Shown: positions 27,164-37,598, counted from the stretch's first letter. The stretch is DNA of 64,000 bases from an uncultured Erythrobacter sp. (GCF_958304185.1 NZ_OY284433.1:186001-250000), one strand, 5' to 3'. A program made the numbers and translations. The notes: generated from the letters alone by a model not told the origin.

Positions 27164-28600
27164 CTACGCAGCCTGTGCGTCGAGCCGAGCGAGAGCTTCG
27201 TCCCGGCCCAGAAGGACCAGTACGTCAAAGATACCGGGTGAGGTGGTCGTCCCGGTCAGCGCCGCGCGCATCGGCTGCGCCAGCTTGCCAAGTCCCAATC
27301 CCTGCTCCTCGGCGAGCGCCTTCGTAGTGGCTTCGAGCGCCTCGCTTGTCCAGTCGTTTTGCGCAGCCAGATGGTCGTGAATTGTGCGCAGGATCGCGGG
27401 CGCTTCGCCTTCCAGTAGGGCAGCTGCCTTCTCAGTCATGGTGAGCGGACGTTCGGCGAACAGAAATGCCGCGCCTTCAACCACTTCATTGAGGTTCTTC
27501 GCGCGCACTTTGAGCACCGGCATCGCGCGGGCGAGCAGGGCTTCATCAGCCGTCTCGCCAATCCGCGCGGCGACCAATGCTGCGAGGCGGGCATCCTCGG
27601 CTTCACGCAGGTAATGGCCGTTCAGGTTTTCGAGCTTCTTCATGTCGAAGCGCGACGGGCTCTTGCCGACACCGGCCAGATCGAACAGCGCGACCGCTTC
27701 GTCGCGGGTGATTTCCTCGCGGTCGCCGTGGCCCCAGCCCAGACGCAGCAGGTAGTTGAACAGCGCTTCAGGCAGGATGCCGAATTCGTCGCGATAGGCC
27801 TCAACCCCCAGCGCACCGTGGCGCTTGGACAGTTTCGCCCCGTCGCTGCCGTGGATCAGCGGGATGTGGGCATAGACCGGATCGGGCCAGTTACCCTCTA
27901 TAGCGTTCATCGCGCGGTTGATCGGCAGCTGGCGGAAGGCGTTGTTGAGGTGATCGTCGCCGCGGATGACGTGGGTCACGCCCATGTCGTGATCATCGAC
28001 CACCACCGCGAGCATATAGGTCGGCGTCCCGTCCGCGCGCAGGATGATGTAATCGTCGATTTCCTCGTTCCTCACCGTCACCGCGCCCTGCACCTGGTCG
28101 TGGATGGTGACTTCGCCCTCGGTCGGAGTCTTGAGGCGGATGGTGAAAGGCGCGCCTTCCGGGGCCTCCGACGGATCGCGGTCGCGCCAGCGCCCGTCAT
28201 AGCGCAGGGGTTGCTTGTTCATGCGCTGATCGTTGCGCATCGCTTCTAGCTCTTCCGGGGTGGCAAAGCACTTGTAAGCGTGGCCTGCTTTCAGCAATTG
28301 CCACGCGACTTCGGCATGGCGCTCGGCCCGGTCGGACTGGAACACCGGCGGCGCGTCGTAATCGAGCCCGAGCCAATCGAGCCCTTCGATGATCGCGTCA
28401 ATCGCCGCCTGCGTGGAACGCTTGGCGTCGGTGTCCTCGATCCGCAGCAGCGTGCGACCGCCATGGTGCCGAGCATAGAGCCAGTTGAACAGCGCGGTGC
28501 GCGCGCCGCCGATATGCAGGAACCCGGTGGGTGAGGGGGCGAAGCGGGTCACGACTTCGCCCTGCGCGCTTGCGAGGGGGGTGCTGCTTTCGCTTGCCAT
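27164..28600 (-). CDS. gltX: Glutamyl-tRNA synthetase
   Basis: This class I aminoacyl-tRNA synthetase charges tRNA-Glu (and in many alphaproteobacteria tRNA-Gln, followed by amidation). The 478-aa protein has the HIGH motif in [20 protein letters not shown], the KMSKS-equivalent KLSKRHGA, and a C-terminal helical anticodon-binding domain. I use ATG 28600, giving [20 protein letters not shown]. It starts a leftward run with gltA and is divergent from comEC. Confidence 0.96.
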   Translation of the reverse strand: MASESSTPLASAQGEVVTRFAPSPTGFLHIGGARTALFNWLYARHHGGRTLLRIEDTDAKRSTQAAIDAIIEGLDWLGLDYDAPPVFQSDRAERHAEVAWQLLKAGHAYKCFATPEELEAMRNDQRMNKQPLRYDGRWRDRDPSEAPEGAPFTIRLKTPTEGEVTIHDQVQGAVTVRNEEIDDYIILRADGTPTYMLAVVVDDHDMGVTHVIRGDDHLNNAFRQLPINRAMNAIEGNWPDPVYAHIPLIHGSDGAKLSKRHGALGVEAYRDEFGILPEALFNYLLRLGWGHGDREEITRDEAVALFDLAGVGKSPSRFDMKKLENLNGHYLREAEDARLAALVAARIGETADEALLARAMPVLKVRAKNLNEVVEGAAFLFAERPLTMTEKAAALLEGEAPAILRTIHDHLAAQNDWTSEALEATTKALAEEQGLGLGKLAQPMRAALTGTTTSPGIFDVLVLLGRDEALARLDAQAA

Positions 28601-28615
28601 TGGCTTCGACTTCCT

Positions 28616-28628
28616 GTTCAATTTGAAC
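28616..28628. promoter_or_regulatory. 13-bp palindrome in the gltX-comEC divergent promoter region
   Basis: GTTCAA-T-TTGAAC is a perfect 6+6 palindrome with a single central base in the 67-bp gap between the divergent gltX and comEC starts. It could be a regulator operator. The direct-repeat spacing of the LexA box is not present, so I do not call it an SOS site. Confidence 0.35.
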
Positions 28629-28667
28629 GGCTTGGGCGCCTTCCGGGCCGGTCGGGGGGACAAGCCG

Positions 28668-31040
28668 ATGCGCGATGTGCCGATCATTCCGATGGGGGAG
28701 GATCCGGATGGCCTGAATGGCCCCGGAGAACCGACGCCGCGCCCTTGGCAAACCATGCGCCGATTGTCCAGCACCCGAGGCCTCGGCGGGTGGCTGCTCG
28801 ACGGGGCGGAGCGCTTCCTAGGTGAGGCTGGCTTTGACCGTGCGCCGTGGCTGGCGGTGGTATTCGCGCTCGGGATCATCACATGGTTCGTTCTACCCGA
28901 GGCGTGGCAATGGATCGCGGCGATGGCAGGCGGCGCGGTGCTCGCCCTCGGCGCGCTGGTGGTATGGCCGACCGGGAGTAGCGCTGATGAGGCCCGCGCT
29001 AATCTGCGCCTCGCGCTGGTCGTGTGCGGGCTGGTGTTTGCGGGCGGGATTGCGACTGTGTGGGCTCGCTCGGCGATTGTCGGGGCCCCGCCGATCCCCG
29101 CGCCGGTTGTCACCTTGCTCGAAGGCCATGTGCTGGCACGCGAAGACCAGCCTGCGGATGAGAGGTTGCGGCTGACGCTAGCGGTGCGGCTGCCGGCGGA
29201 GGGCGCTGAGGACGGAGCGGCGCGGAAGGTCAGGGTCAACGTGCCCTTGGCGGCGCTGGGTGAGGGGGGCGTGCCTGCGGGCCTTACCGAAGGTGCAGTG
29301 GTGCGCCTGCGCGCCCGGTTGATGCCACCGGCGAGCCCGATGCTGCCCGGGAGCTATGACTTTGCGCGCGCGGCATGGTTCAAGAGCTTGGCGGCGACCG
29401 GCACGATGGTTGGCCGGCTGACGCTCGTTCGCCCCGCGTCGGAAGACAGTGGAATCTCCAGCGTGCAGCGGTGGCTTTCGACCTATGTCCGCGCGCGGGT
29501 CGAGGGTTCGCCGGGGGCCATCGCAGCGGCCTTTGCCAGCGGCGACCGCGGCGGGATTGCCGAGGCGGACGAGGTGGCGATGCGCGATTCGGGCCTCACC
29601 CACCTGCTATCGATCAGCGGGTTGCACGTCAGCGCGGTGATCGCGGCGGCCTATTTCGCCGCGCTGCGCCTGCTGGCGCTGTGGCCCGCGCTGGCCTTGC
29701 GGGTGCGGCTGCCGGTAGTCGCGGCGGGGGTCGGCGCGCTGGCCGGGATCGGTTATACGCTGCTGACCGGCGCGGAGGTGCCCACGGTGCGCAGCTGCAT
29801 TGCCGCGCTGCTGGTGCTGGGTGCACTGGCGCTGGGGCGGGAGGCGCTGTCCCTCAGGATGGTGGCGGTGGCGGCGGGCTTCGTGTTGCTGCTCTGGCCC
29901 GAGAGCGCGATCGGCCCGAGCTTCCAGATGAGCTTTGCTGCGGTGCTAGCGATCATCGCCCTGTCGAATAGCGCGCCGGTCCGCGCCTTTCTTGCTGCAC
30001 GCGAGGAGGGGTGGTTTGTGCGGCTAGGGCGTCAAGGTGTGATGCTGTTTGTGACCGGGGTGGTGATCGAACTGGCGCTGATGCCGATCGTGTTGTTCCA
30101 TTTTCATCGGGCCGGATTGTATGGCGCGGTCGCCAATGTGGTTGCGATTCCGTTGGTCACCTTCGTCTCCATGCCGTTGATTGCTCTGGGATTGTTGTTC
30201 GATCTGATTGGCTTGGGCGGTCCGGCGTGGTGGCTGGTCGAGCGCTCGCTCGCGCTGCTGCTCGCCATCGCCCATGCCACAGCGGGGCAGGCGGGCGCGG
30301 TGACGTTGATGCCGCAGATCAGCGGCTTTGCGGTTGGGCTGTTCGCGGCGGGGGGGCTGTGGCTCGGGCTCTGGAGCGGGACGGTGCGGCTTGCGGGGTT
30401 GGTGCCAGTAATGCTGGCGAGCGTGTTGGTGGCGCTGACCCCGATCCCCGACTTACTGGTCGCAGGTGACGGGCAGCAGGTGGGCATCACTGTCCCTGGT
30501 CCTGATGGATCGCCGCGTCTGCTGTCTCTGCGCGATAGCCGTTCGTCCTATACCCGCGATAATCTGATGGAGATTGCCGGTGTCGCGGCTGAGCCTGCAC
30601 CGCTGGCGGATTGGGACGGGGCACGCTGTTCCTCGGCGTTTTGCACGCTGATCTTGAACCGCGGCGGGCGGGACTGGGTGCTCTTGCTGGGGCGGGGGCG
30701 CGAGCAGGTCGAGGAGCGCGCCTTGGCCGCGGCCTGCGCCGAAGCGGATGTGGTTGTTTCGGAGCGGTTTCTCCCCCGCTCCTGCCGGCCGCGCTGGCTC
30801 AAGGCAGATCGGCGATACCTGCGCCAGAGCGGGGGGCTTTCTATCGATCTCGCCAGCCAGACGATCACCACAGTCGCAGCGGGGCAGGGTTCGCATGGCT
30901 GGTGGCGGATCGAGGAAGATCGCCCGCGCCGGTCCGAACCGCACGCCGCAATGAGCCCTAATATAGGTGGACCTAACGGCCCCCCAGCGCAGCCTGGAGG
31001 GGGACTGGAACCAGCGAGGCCGTCTCAAGCGAACCCCTGA
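28668..31040 (+). CDS. comEC: ComEC/Rec2-family membrane protein
   Basis: ComEC forms the inner-membrane channel for DNA uptake in transformable bacteria. This product (about 790 aa from ATG 28668, with a GGGGGGA about 8 nt upstream) has an N-terminal region with two or three helices, a DUF4131-like domain, and the competence core with [18 protein letters not shown] and many membrane helices. The C-terminal domain keeps fold remnants ([19 protein letters not shown]) but I see no HxHxDH metallo-beta-lactamase motif. It may be a divergent or partly degenerate ComEC. It is divergent from gltX and convergent with lexA. Confidence 0.88.
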   Translation: MRDVPIIPMGEDPDGLNGPGEPTPRPWQTMRRLSSTRGLGGWLLDGAERFLGEAGFDRAPWLAVVFALGIITWFVLPEAWQWIAAMAGGAVLALGALVVWPTGSSADEARANLRLALVVCGLVFAGGIATVWARSAIVGAPPIPAPVVTLLEGHVLAREDQPADERLRLTLAVRLPAEGAEDGAARKVRVNVPLAALGEGGVPAGLTEGAVVRLRARLMPPASPMLPGSYDFARAAWFKSLAATGTMVGRLTLVRPASEDSGISSVQRWLSTYVRARVEGSPGAIAAAFASGDRGGIAEADEVAMRDSGLTHLLSISGLHVSAVIAAAYFAALRLLALWPALALRVRLPVVAAGVGALAGIGYTLLTGAEVPTVRSCIAALLVLGALALGREALSLRMVAVAAGFVLLLWPESAIGPSFQMSFAAVLAIIALSNSAPVRAFLAAREEGWFVRLGRQGVMLFVTGVVIELALMPIVLFHFHRAGLYGAVANVVAIPLVTFVSMPLIALGLLFDLIGLGGPAWWLVERSLALLLAIAHATAGQAGAVTLMPQISGFAVGLFAAGGLWLGLWSGTVRLAGLVPVMLASVLVALTPIPDLLVAGDGQQVGITVPGPDGSPRLLSLRDSRSSYTRDNLMEIAGVAAEPAPLADWDGARCSSAFCTLILNRGGRDWVLLLGRGREQVEERALAAACAEADVVVSERFLPRSCRPRWLKADRRYLRQSGGLSIDLASQTITTVAAGQGSHGWWRIEEDRPRRSEPHAAMSPNIGGPNGPPAQPGGGLEPARPSQANP

Positions 31041-31049
31041 AGCGGCCTC
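31016..31049 (+). terminator. Weak hairpin over the comEC stop
   Basis: GAGGCCG (31016-31022) pairs with CGGCCTC (31043-31049) across a 20-nt loop that includes the comEC stop codon, followed by a pyrimidine-rich tract (CATTTCTCTACTC). The long loop and lack of a U run make it a weak intrinsic terminator candidate between convergent comEC and lexA. Confidence 0.3.
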
Positions 31050-31127
31050 ACATTTCTCTACTCATTTGCAATCGCAGGGCATTCATGACAGCGGACACAC
31101 GCGGCATCCGCAAACCGCGCTAACGAC

Positions 31128-31820
31128 TCAATGATAGCGCCGCAGCAAACCTGCTAGCTTGCCTTGCACCTCAACCTCGTCAGGGCGGTAGAATTGCGGA
31201 TCATAGGCCGCATTGGCCGGATCGAGCCGCACCTGACTGCCTTCGCGCCGCAAGTACTTGAGCGTCGCTTCCTCGCCGCGAACCAGCGCGACCACGATCT
31301 CGCCGTCACGCGCGGTGTTTGTCCGCCGCACTAGCGCGAAATCGCCGTCAAAGATCCCGGCCTCGACCATCGAGTCGCCCGACACTTCGAGCGCATAGTG
31401 CTCACCCGGCCCCAGCAGTGCAGCCGGCACCGGCAAGGTTGTCTGGCCTTCCAGCGCCTCAATCGGGGCGCCAGCCGCGATCCGGCCATGCAGCGGGAGT
31501 TCGATCACATCGTTAGCGGCGACCGCTTCCGCCACGCGCGTGGCGGGCGGGACCATTGGCACCACGTTGTCACCCGCGGAAACCGCGGCGCGTGCAGGGG
31601 TGGCATCTTCAGGCTGGCGGATCACTTCCAGCGCCCGCGCCCGGTTGGGCAGGCGGCGCAGGAAACCGCGTTCTTCCAGTGCGGAAATCAGCCGGTGCAC
31701 GCCCGACTTGCTCTTCAGTTCGAGCGCTTCCTTCATTTCCTCGAAACTCGGCGAGATCCCGGTCTCCTCCAGTCGCTGCTGGATGAAACGGATCAACTCG
31801 TGCTGCTTGGCCGTCAGCAT
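31128..31820 (-). CDS. lexA: SOS repressor LexA
   Basis: LexA represses DNA-damage genes and cleaves itself when RecA is active. This 230-aa protein has an N-terminal winged helix ([20 protein letters not shown]), the cleavage pair Ala116-Gly117 in [11 protein letters not shown], the nucleophile Ser150 in [10 protein letters not shown] and the general base Lys188 in TLKYLRR. All catalytic residues are present. An alphaproteobacterial LexA box lies about 130 bp upstream, so autoregulation is expected. It is the last gene of the leftward ppiD-trp-moa run. Confidence 0.96.
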   Translation of the reverse strand: MLTAKQHELIRFIQQRLEETGISPSFEEMKEALELKSKSGVHRLISALEERGFLRRLPNRARALEVIRQPEDATPARAAVSAGDNVVPMVPPATRVAEAVAANDVIELPLHGRIAAGAPIEALEGQTTLPVPAALLGPGEHYALEVSGDSMVEAGIFDGDFALVRRTNTARDGEIVVALVRGEEATLKYLRREGSQVRLDPANAAYDPQFYRPDEVEVQGKLAGLLRRYH

Positions 31821-31951
31821 GGATCAAATCTCCCTTGGTCGCATTCACACTCGGCCCATCGGCTCGGCGTCAGTCCCACTTGTGCTCCAAGAGGCACCGG
31901 CGCCGGTCAGCGCGTGGTGCGTTGCATGCACGTTCGATCCGCCATTAAGGT

Positions 31952-31966
31952 GAACGAACAAGGAAC
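31952..31966 (-). promoter_or_regulatory. LexA (SOS) box upstream of lexA
   Basis: On the minus strand this reads GTTC-CTTGTTC-GTTC, an exact GTTC-N7-GTTC, the established alphaproteobacterial LexA site. It lies between moeA and lexA, about 131 bp before the lexA ATG, in the promoter orientation of lexA. Autoregulation of lexA by such a box is well known in this class. Confidence 0.85.
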
Positions 31967-32021
31967 AATTAGGCAACTCAATGTCAGGTGTCAAGCGCGC
32001 CTTGCGCCAAACCCCCGCAAT

Positions 32022-33203
32022 TCAGCCATTTTGGAGCTTGAACACCGGAACAGGTTCGCCCGCGCGCAGGGCGGGAGAATGCGCCGTGCGGTCAATCAGG
32101 CAATCGGCCTCGGCCAATGCGGACAGCGCCGAGGAGTCCTGCGATCCGGCCAATCGCACTTTGTCGCCCTCGCGGACCGCGCGCAGGAACTCGCGCCGGG
32201 GCCCGACCGCAGGCAGATCCTCGCCCGCGTGCAGCGTCTCAGGCTTGGGCAGCGGATCGGGATCGCCCTGGCTCGCGCGGATCAGTGGCAGGGCGAACAG
32301 GAGCGCGGTGACGAAGCTGGACACCGGATTGCCCGGAAGGCCCAGCACCACCTGCGAGCCGCGCGTGGCGACCAGCAGCGGCTTGCCCGGCTTGATCGCG
32401 ATTTTCCAGAAGGCGATTTGCGCGCCCCAATCGGTCAGCGCGGGCTTGATGAGGTCATGATCGCCGACCGACGCACCGCCCGAGGTGATGAGGATGTCGG
32501 CCGCTTCGGCCTGTGCCAGTGCTGTGGCGAGCGCGGCGCGGTCATCGGGGACGGGACCGATGCGGGTCACCTCGCAGCCCAAGGGCGCGATCAGGGCGGC
32601 GATCATCGCACCGTTGCTGGCGGGGATCTGGTGGGGGAGGCAGTGGGCCGGGTCGCTCGCCAGTTCGTCCCCGCTGTCCATCACCGCGACGCGGACGGGG
32701 CGGGTGACTGTGACTTGCCCATGCCCAGCGGCGAGCGCCAGCGCCATGCGGCCCGCGGTGATGCGGGTGCCGCGCGTCAGCAGCAGGTCGCCGCTGCGAA
32801 AGTCGAACCCGGCCAAGCGGATATGGCGGCCGGGCGGAGGCAGTTCGGTGGCGGTGATGGTGGTTTCGTCTCGCACCGCGTCTTCCTGTAGCAGCACCCG
32901 GTCCGCGCCTTGGGGCACGATCGCACCGGTTGAGATCCGCACGCATTCGCCTGGGGAAAGCGTGCCGGGGAAGGGCGCACCGGCACGGCTCTCGCCAACC
33001 AGCGTCCACGGCCCTTCACCGCGGGTGAGGGCATAGCCGTCCATCGCCGACAGGTCGGCAGCGGGCTGGGTACGGGCGGCGCGGATGTCCTCGGCAATGA
33101 TGCGGCCGAGCGCCGCCTCGGTCGGGATCGACTCCAGCGGCAGCAGCGGGGCCAGCGCCAGCAGACGAGCCTGCGCTTGTTCGAGGCCCAGCAGGTCGGT
33201 CAC
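32022..33203 (-). CDS. moeA: Molybdopterin molybdotransferase
   Basis: MoeA inserts molybdenum into adenylylated molybdopterin. The 393-aa protein has SAMDGYAL near the N-terminus, the [19 protein letters not shown] segment, the MoaB/Mog-fold motif [13 protein letters not shown], and [24 protein letters not shown] (landmarks GGASVGDHD and GLPGNPVSS). The start is GTG 33203, overlapping the moaC stop by 4 nt. Confidence 0.95.
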   Translation of the reverse strand: MTDLLGLEQAQARLLALAPLLPLESIPTEAALGRIIAEDIRAARTQPAADLSAMDGYALTRGEGPWTLVGESRAGAPFPGTLSPGECVRISTGAIVPQGADRVLLQEDAVRDETTITATELPPPGRHIRLAGFDFRSGDLLLTRGTRITAGRMALALAAGHGQVTVTRPVRVAVMDSGDELASDPAHCLPHQIPASNGAMIAALIAPLGCEVTRIGPVPDDRAALATALAQAEAADILITSGGASVGDHDLIKPALTDWGAQIAFWKIAIKPGKPLLVATRGSQVVLGLPGNPVSSFVTALLFALPLIRASQGDPDPLPKPETLHAGEDLPAVGPRREFLRAVREGDKVRLAGSQDSSALSALAEADCLIDRTAHSPALRAGEPVPVFKLQNG

Positions 33204-33685
33204 AGGGGGGCGTTCCAGTCGCCCGACTTGCCACCGGACTTGGCGATCAGGCGGATGTCGGAGATGACCATGCCTTTGTCGATCGCCTTGGCCATGTCAT
33301 AGATTGTGAGGAGTGCAACAGAAGCCGCTGTCATCGCTTCCATTTCCACGCCCGTTCGTCCGGTCAGCGAGGCGGTGGCGGTGGCGCGGATGCCGGTTTC
33401 CTCATATGCGAAATCCACGCTCACCGCTTCAAGCCCGAGCGGGTGGCACATCGGGATGAGGTCGCCCGTTCGCTTGGCCGCCATGATCCCGGCGATGCGC
33501 GCGGTGCCCAGCACATCGCCCTTGGGCGCGTTGCCCTGCCGGATCGCGGCAAGCGCCTGCTGTGACATGGTGATCCGGCCCGACGCCACAGCGCGCCGCG
33601 CGGTGGCGGGCTTGCCGCCGACATCGACCATGCGGGCCGCGCCGTCTTCGCTCAGGTGAGTGAGTCGCGCACCGCTATCGTTCAT
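33200..33685 (-). CDS. moaC: Cyclic pyranopterin monophosphate synthase
   Basis: MoaC converts the MoaA product into cyclic pyranopterin monophosphate in molybdenum-cofactor synthesis. The 161-aa protein has [39 protein letters not shown] (landmarks [17 protein letters not shown]), [10 protein letters not shown] and the final [17 protein letters not shown] motifs. It overlaps moeA by 4 nt, and lies 177 bp after trpC. Confidence 0.96.
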   Translation of the reverse strand: MNDSGARLTHLSEDGAARMVDVGGKPATARRAVASGRITMSQQALAAIRQGNAPKGDVLGTARIAGIMAAKRTGDLIPMCHPLGLEAVSVDFAYEETGIRATATASLTGRTGVEMEAMTAASVALLTIYDMAKAIDKGMVISDIRLIAKSGGKSGDWNAPL

Positions 33686-33862
33686 CGTGAAGCCCCACTA
33701 GCTTGCCGAACCACCGTGTTGGAGACACAGGAGACACCGTCCAGAAGCGAAAAGCCCGGCGAGGCGCAGGCACGGTTGTGGACTTGGCTAAGGGGGCGGG
33801 GCGGCTGTGTCATGGCTGATGCCTTGCCCGAATTTCACCAAGTAGGACAGTCAGCGCTTTGA

Positions 33863-34657
33863 TCAGGCAGACCCGCTCAGCAGCACGGCGGTGGCGGCAG
33901 CGATATCGTCAGCGCGCATCAGGCTTTCACCGACCAAGAAGGTACGCACGCCTGCGGCTTCCAGCCGGGCGAGATCTGCGGGGGTGTTGATCCCGCTCTC
34001 GCCCACCAGCAGCGTGCCTTGCGGCGCGAGCGGGGCGAGGCGTTCGGTGACGGCGAGGCTGGTGGTGAAAGTCTTCAGATCGCGATTGTTGACCCCGATC
34101 AGCCGCGATTTAAGCACTCGCGCGGCGCGCTCCAGCTCGGCTTCGTCATGGACTTCGACGAGCACGTCCATGCCGTGATCACGCGCCGCGCTCTCGATCT
34201 CGGCCATAACGCTGTCCTCCAGCGCGGCGACGATGATCAGGATCGCGTCGGCCCCGATGCTTCGGGCTTCAAGACATTGCCACGGGTCGACCATAAAATC
34301 CTTGCGCAGCACGGGCAGCGCGCAGGCGGCGCGGGCAGCGATGAGGTAATCCTCATGGCCCTGGAAATAGGGCGCGTCGGTCAGCACCGAGAGGCACGCC
34401 GCACCGCCAGCTTCATAGGCGGCAGCGTGAGCGGCGGGATGGAAATCGGCGCGGATCAGGCCTTTGGACGGGCTCGCCTTCTTGATCTCGGCGATCAGGG
34501 CGTAGCCGTTTGCAGCGCGCGCGCGCAGGGCAGCCTCGAACCCGCGTGGTGCAGATTGCAGACGGGCGGCTTCTGCCAGCTGCGCGTCGCTTACGGCGTG
34601 TTTACGCGCCGCGACTTCCTCGCGCTTGGTGGCGCAGATTTCTTCGAGCTTGTTCAT
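33863..34657 (-). CDS. trpC: Indole-3-glycerol phosphate synthase
   Basis: TrpC is a TIM-barrel enzyme that closes the indole ring in tryptophan synthesis. This 264-aa form starts at ATG 34657 ([15 protein letters not shown]); a GTG at 34669 is also in frame. Motifs: [25 protein letters not shown], and [12 protein letters not shown]. It follows trpD across a 112-bp gap that holds a palindromic repeat. Confidence 0.95.
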   Translation of the reverse strand: MNKLEEICATKREEVAARKHAVSDAQLAEAARLQSAPRGFEAALRARAANGYALIAEIKKASPSKGLIRADFHPAAHAAAYEAGGAACLSVLTDAPYFQGHEDYLIAARAACALPVLRKDFMVDPWQCLEARSIGADAILIIVAALEDSVMAEIESAARDHGMDVLVEVHDEAELERAARVLKSRLIGVNNRDLKTFTTSLAVTERLAPLAPQGTLLVGESGINTPADLARLEAAGVRTFLVGESLMRADDIAAATAVLLSGSA

Positions 34658-34679
34658 TTCGACTTTCACTATCTGAATT

Positions 34680-34765
34680 CGTCATCCCCGCGAAGGCGGG
34701 GATCCATCTACCGTCTGGTTGCTAGCGCGGGTCCGGATGGGCCCCTGCCCGCGCAGGGGTGACGG
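34680..34765. repeat. Palindromic dispersed-repeat element between trpD and trpC
   Basis: A left arm (CGTCATCCCCGCGAAGGCGG and following bases, 34680-34706) and a right arm (about 34738-34765) are imperfect inverted copies. Each contains its own hairpin: CCCCGC/GCGGGG and CCCCTGC/GCAGGGG. Ends read CGTCA and TGACG, the same architecture as the element before nuoG but a different core. Repeats of this sort are common between genes in sphingomonads. Confidence 0.8.
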
Positions 34766-34769
34766 GGAA

Positions 34770-35762
34770 CTATTTGGCCAGCGCAATCCATTTGTCGAGC
34801 AGCCCCATCGCCGCGCCCGAATCCAGCGCCTCGCCTGCCATTGCCGCGCGTTCCGTCCAGTTGCTGCCGCGCCCGGCGACCGTCAGCGCACCGGCCGCGT
34901 TGAGCAGCACAGCATCGCGATAGGGGCCGGGGGTGCCCATCAGCAGCGCTTTCAAGGCCGCCGCATTGTGCTTCGCGTCATCGCCGCGGATCGCTTCGAT
35001 CGGGGCGTGGGGCAGTCCGGCGATGCTCGCGTCCAAGCGCTCCATCGTGAAGGCATTGCCCGTGACCACCGCCACCTCGTTACCGCCCGCGAGGCTCAAT
35101 TCGTCGAGCCCTTCGTCGCCCGAGACGATCAGCGACTTGCCGGTGCCGAGCCGCGCCATCGCACCGGCATAGATCGGGACATAGGCCGGACGCGCAATGC
35201 CGATCAGCTGGCTGGTCACTTTCGCGGGGTTCGACAGCGGGCCCATCAGGTTGAAGATCGTGCGTTTGCCGATTTTCAGGCGGATGGGCTGGATGCGCGC
35301 CATCGCGGGGTGGTGGTTCTTGGCGAACAGGAAGCAGATGCCGATTTCGGCGAGAGTGCGTTCCGCCGTCCGCCCGGCAGCGTCCATGTCGAGGCCGAGC
35401 GCCTCCAGCGTATCCGCCGCGCCCGCTTTCGACGACGCCGCGCGGTTGCCGTGCTTGGCGACCGGCACACCGCAGGCGGCGACCACGAGGCTGACGGCGG
35501 TCGAGACGTTCAAAGTGTGATGCCCGTCGCCCCCCGTGCCGCAGACGTCGATTGCGTCTTCGGGGGCGTTGATCGGGATCAGCCGTGCCCGCAGCGCCCG
35601 CGCCGCACCTGCGATTTCGTCCGCCGTCTCCCCGCGCGCCGACAGGGCGACGAGGAAGGCTTCAATCTCGCTTTCGGACGGTGCGCCATCGAGCAGCACG
35701 CCGAAGGCCGCTTCGGCCTCGGCCTCGCTGAGCGGTGCGGCGACATCGGGGAGGGTGCTCAT
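34770..35762 (-). CDS. trpD: Anthranilate phosphoribosyltransferase
   Basis: TrpD couples anthranilate to PRPP. The 330-aa protein has the PRPP-binding [19 protein letters not shown] loop, [21 protein letters not shown] (landmarks [10 protein letters not shown]), the anthranilate-site [10 protein letters not shown] and the metal-binding GDEGLDEL. It overlaps trpG by 4 nt, so the two are translationally coupled. Confidence 0.96.
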   Translation of the reverse strand: MSTLPDVAAPLSEAEAEAAFGVLLDGAPSESEIEAFLVALSARGETADEIAGAARALRARLIPINAPEDAIDVCGTGGDGHHTLNVSTAVSLVVAACGVPVAKHGNRAASSKAGAADTLEALGLDMDAAGRTAERTLAEIGICFLFAKNHHPAMARIQPIRLKIGKRTIFNLMGPLSNPAKVTSQLIGIARPAYVPIYAGAMARLGTGKSLIVSGDEGLDELSLAGGNEVAVVTGNAFTMERLDASIAGLPHAPIEAIRGDDAKHNAAALKALLMGTPGPYRDAVLLNAAGALTVAGRGSNWTERAAMAGEALDSGAAMGLLDKWIALAK

Positions 35763-36370
35763 GCCGTCAGCCTTGCAGGCATCACCGGCTCCAGACCGCA
35801 GAGCCGCACGAAGTTGGCCAGCAGCGCGTGGCCATGTTCGGTGGCGATGCTTTCGGGGTGGAATTGCACCGAGTGGATCGGGAGGCTTTCATGGCGGAAG
35901 CCCATCACGCTGAGGTGATCCGCGCCGGGCGTTTCGGCATGGGCATTGGCGATCAACGCGGGCGGCACATTCACAACCTCAAGGCTGTGATAGCGCGTGG
36001 CGATGAAGGGCGAGGGCAAGCCGGCGAACACGCCCGTCCCGTCATGCGTGACCGGCGAGGTCTTGCCATGCATCAACCCGCCGCGTTGCACTGTCCCGCC
36101 GAAATGCTGCCCGATCGCCTGATGCCCGAGGCACACACCCAACAGCGGCTTGCCCGCATCGGCGCAGGCCGCGACCAGATCGAGGCTGATGCCCGCCTCG
36201 GTCGGCGTGCAGGGACCGGGCGAAATGAGGAACCCGGCCGCATTGGTGCGCAAGGCATCTCCGATCGTTATTGCGTCGTTGCGTTCGACGCGCACCTCGG
36301 CCCCCAGCTCCATCAGGTAATGGACGAGGTTGAAGGTGAAGCTGTCGTAATTGTCTATGACGAGGATCAT
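35759..36370 (-). CDS. trpG: Anthranilate synthase glutaminase subunit
   Basis: TrpG is the class I glutamine amidotransferase that supplies ammonia to TrpE. The 203-aa protein has the oxyanion strand [11 protein letters not shown], nucleophile Cys80 in [10 protein letters not shown], and the His171/Glu173 pair in FHPESIAT. In many bacteria the same glutaminase also serves 4-amino-4-deoxychorismate synthase; that is possible here. The next gene upstream is an unrelated small membrane protein. Confidence 0.95.
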   Translation of the reverse strand: MILVIDNYDSFTFNLVHYLMELGAEVRVERNDAITIGDALRTNAAGFLISPGPCTPTEAGISLDLVAACADAGKPLLGVCLGHQAIGQHFGGTVQRGGLMHGKTSPVTHDGTGVFAGLPSPFIATRYHSLEVVNVPPALIANAHAETPGADHLSVMGFRHESLPIHSVQFHPESIATEHGHALLANFVRLCGLEPVMPARLTA

Positions 36371-36388
36371 GGGTGCACGCTGCCTAAA

Positions 36389-36712
36389 TCACTTCTTCTT
36401 CATGAGGAACAGCCAACCCTGCTCACCTTGATGCAGGAATGCACCGATCAAGACAGCCACTAAGCTCCCATGGAGATAATTGGCGTTTTCTGCCCCCCGA
36501 AAAAGGTAACAGCCAAGCAAGCCCAGCCAGATTACCGCAAGGCCGCCAAACCGGAAGAACTTTCCATATGTCTCGAAGAACACCTGCACGCTCGGATTTA
36601 GGGTGTGGTTGGCGAAGAAATCGGGCGAGAATCGAAAAAGAGACCTGTAGTAATGGTCGAAGGCTGCCAGCGTGAAGGTGATCAGCAAAACCCAGAGAAC
36701 ATGAATTGCCAT
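36389..36712 (-). CDS. AT-richer small membrane protein in the trp run
   Basis: This 107-aa protein begins MAIHVLWVLLITFTLAAFDHYY and has three hydrophobic segments (about 3-20, 55-72 and 80-95) with an amphipathic linker (FFANHTLNPSVQVFFETYGK) and a tail ending in Lys-Lys-Lys. No family recognised. Base composition is visibly lower in GC (near 50%) than in its neighbours, consistent with acquisition. It sits 18 nt before trpG and 10 nt after the glycosidase gene. Confidence 0.75.
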   Translation of the reverse strand: MAIHVLWVLLITFTLAAFDHYYRSLFRFSPDFFANHTLNPSVQVFFETYGKFFRFGGLAVIWLGLLGCYLFRGAENANYLHGSLVAVLIGAFLHQGEQGWLFLMKKK

Positions 36713-36722
36713 TGCAAGTGAT

Positions 36723-37598
36723 CTAGTCTGCTGGCGATGAAGAGTCGCCCGGCGCCGATTCCGGAGATGTTGTCTGTCGCTTCATCACCACGATGATTGG
36801 CCCCACGCGGCCTTTATCCTGCCGACCGGTCGCCGGGTCCCATAGGCTCGACACCTGCCCGTCGAGGTAGAGCGCGGTCGACACCTTCAGCTCATCGCGG
36901 AAGAAGCGCGCCAATTGCCCGAAGCTGACCGGCGCGTCGGAAATCACGAAATGCGCCTTGCCCGACGCGTCGACGCCCACGCCATTGCGGATCGCCTTTG
37001 ACGGGCCGTCGTCCTGAATTTCCGGGTGGAGCTTGCCGTCGATCAGCAGCAGCGGGCCGGATTGTGTACCGAAGTCCGGCCGGTCGCCCACGGTCTCAAA
37101 GAAGGTGTTGCTCCCCAGCACGCGCCATGTGTTGCCGGTGCCGAAGAACACCCCGTTGGGCTTCATGTAGAAATTGCCGTCGCCGTCTGCGCGGTTGAGC
37201 TCGCCCGTCCGCTCGCTGTTCTGGACGTAGTAGCCGATGGGCTTGAGGTCATCGCCATACATCCCGCCATTGACGGCGAAGGCGATACCTTCGGGATCAA
37301 CGCTGCCCGCGAAGGCGGAGAGCGAGCCGAAGGGCTGCTTGTCCGCGCCGAGGTTGGCCATGGTGATCGCGTGCGTGGCAGGATCGGCAATGCAATGTGT
37401 GAGCGCGACCGTCTCAAAGGTCACGCTGCGGCACGCCGACGGCCCGGCAGCCACACTTGGCGTCGGAGAGGGCGAGCTGCTTTGCGTGACCGGCGACCCA
37501 TCAAGGTTGACGGTGACCACCGCATCACCCGCTGGCGCCTCGGAACAGGCGGAGAGGGCGAGGATCAGTCCGGCGGCAAGGAGAGCTGCGCGCGTCAC
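36723..37598 (-). CDS. Phosphodiester glycosidase family lipoprotein
   Basis: This 291-aa protein starts with a lipoprotein signal peptide (LILALSACSE; predicted lipidated Cys18), then a Ser/Pro/Thr linker, then a domain resembling the phosphodiester glycosidase/NAGPA family (formerly DUF2233). Family-like features are IAFAVNGGMY, KPIGYYVQN, NGVFFG, SGPLLLIDGKLHP, FVISDAPVSF and TALYLDGQVSSLW. It should act in the periplasm or at the outer membrane on a sugar-phosphate linkage; the substrate is unknown. Its start overlaps the trpE stop by 4 nt, an unexpected place for a cell-envelope gene. Confidence 0.88.
   Translation of the reverse strand: MTRAALLAAGLILALSACSEAPAGDAVVTVNLDGSPVTQSSSPSPTPSVAAGPSACRSVTFETVALTHCIADPATHAITMANLGADKQPFGSLSAFAGSVDPEGIAFAVNGGMYGDDLKPIGYYVQNSERTGELNRADGDGNFYMKPNGVFFGTGNTWRVLGSNTFFETVGDRPDFGTQSGPLLLIDGKLHPEIQDDGPSKAIRNGVGVDASGKAHFVISDAPVSFGQLARFFRDELKVSTALYLDGQVSSLWDPATGRQDKGRVGPIIVVMKRQTTSPESAPGDSSSPAD

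Noticed and set aside
25840-27327. 495-aa open frame antisense to gltA
   Set aside because: Shadow frame: gltA is unambiguous on the minus strand with full active-site motifs.
33656-33862. 68-aa open frame in the trpC-moaC gap
   Set aside because: No ribosome-binding site or domain, starts inside moaC antisense; the 177-bp gap otherwise shows nothing I can name.
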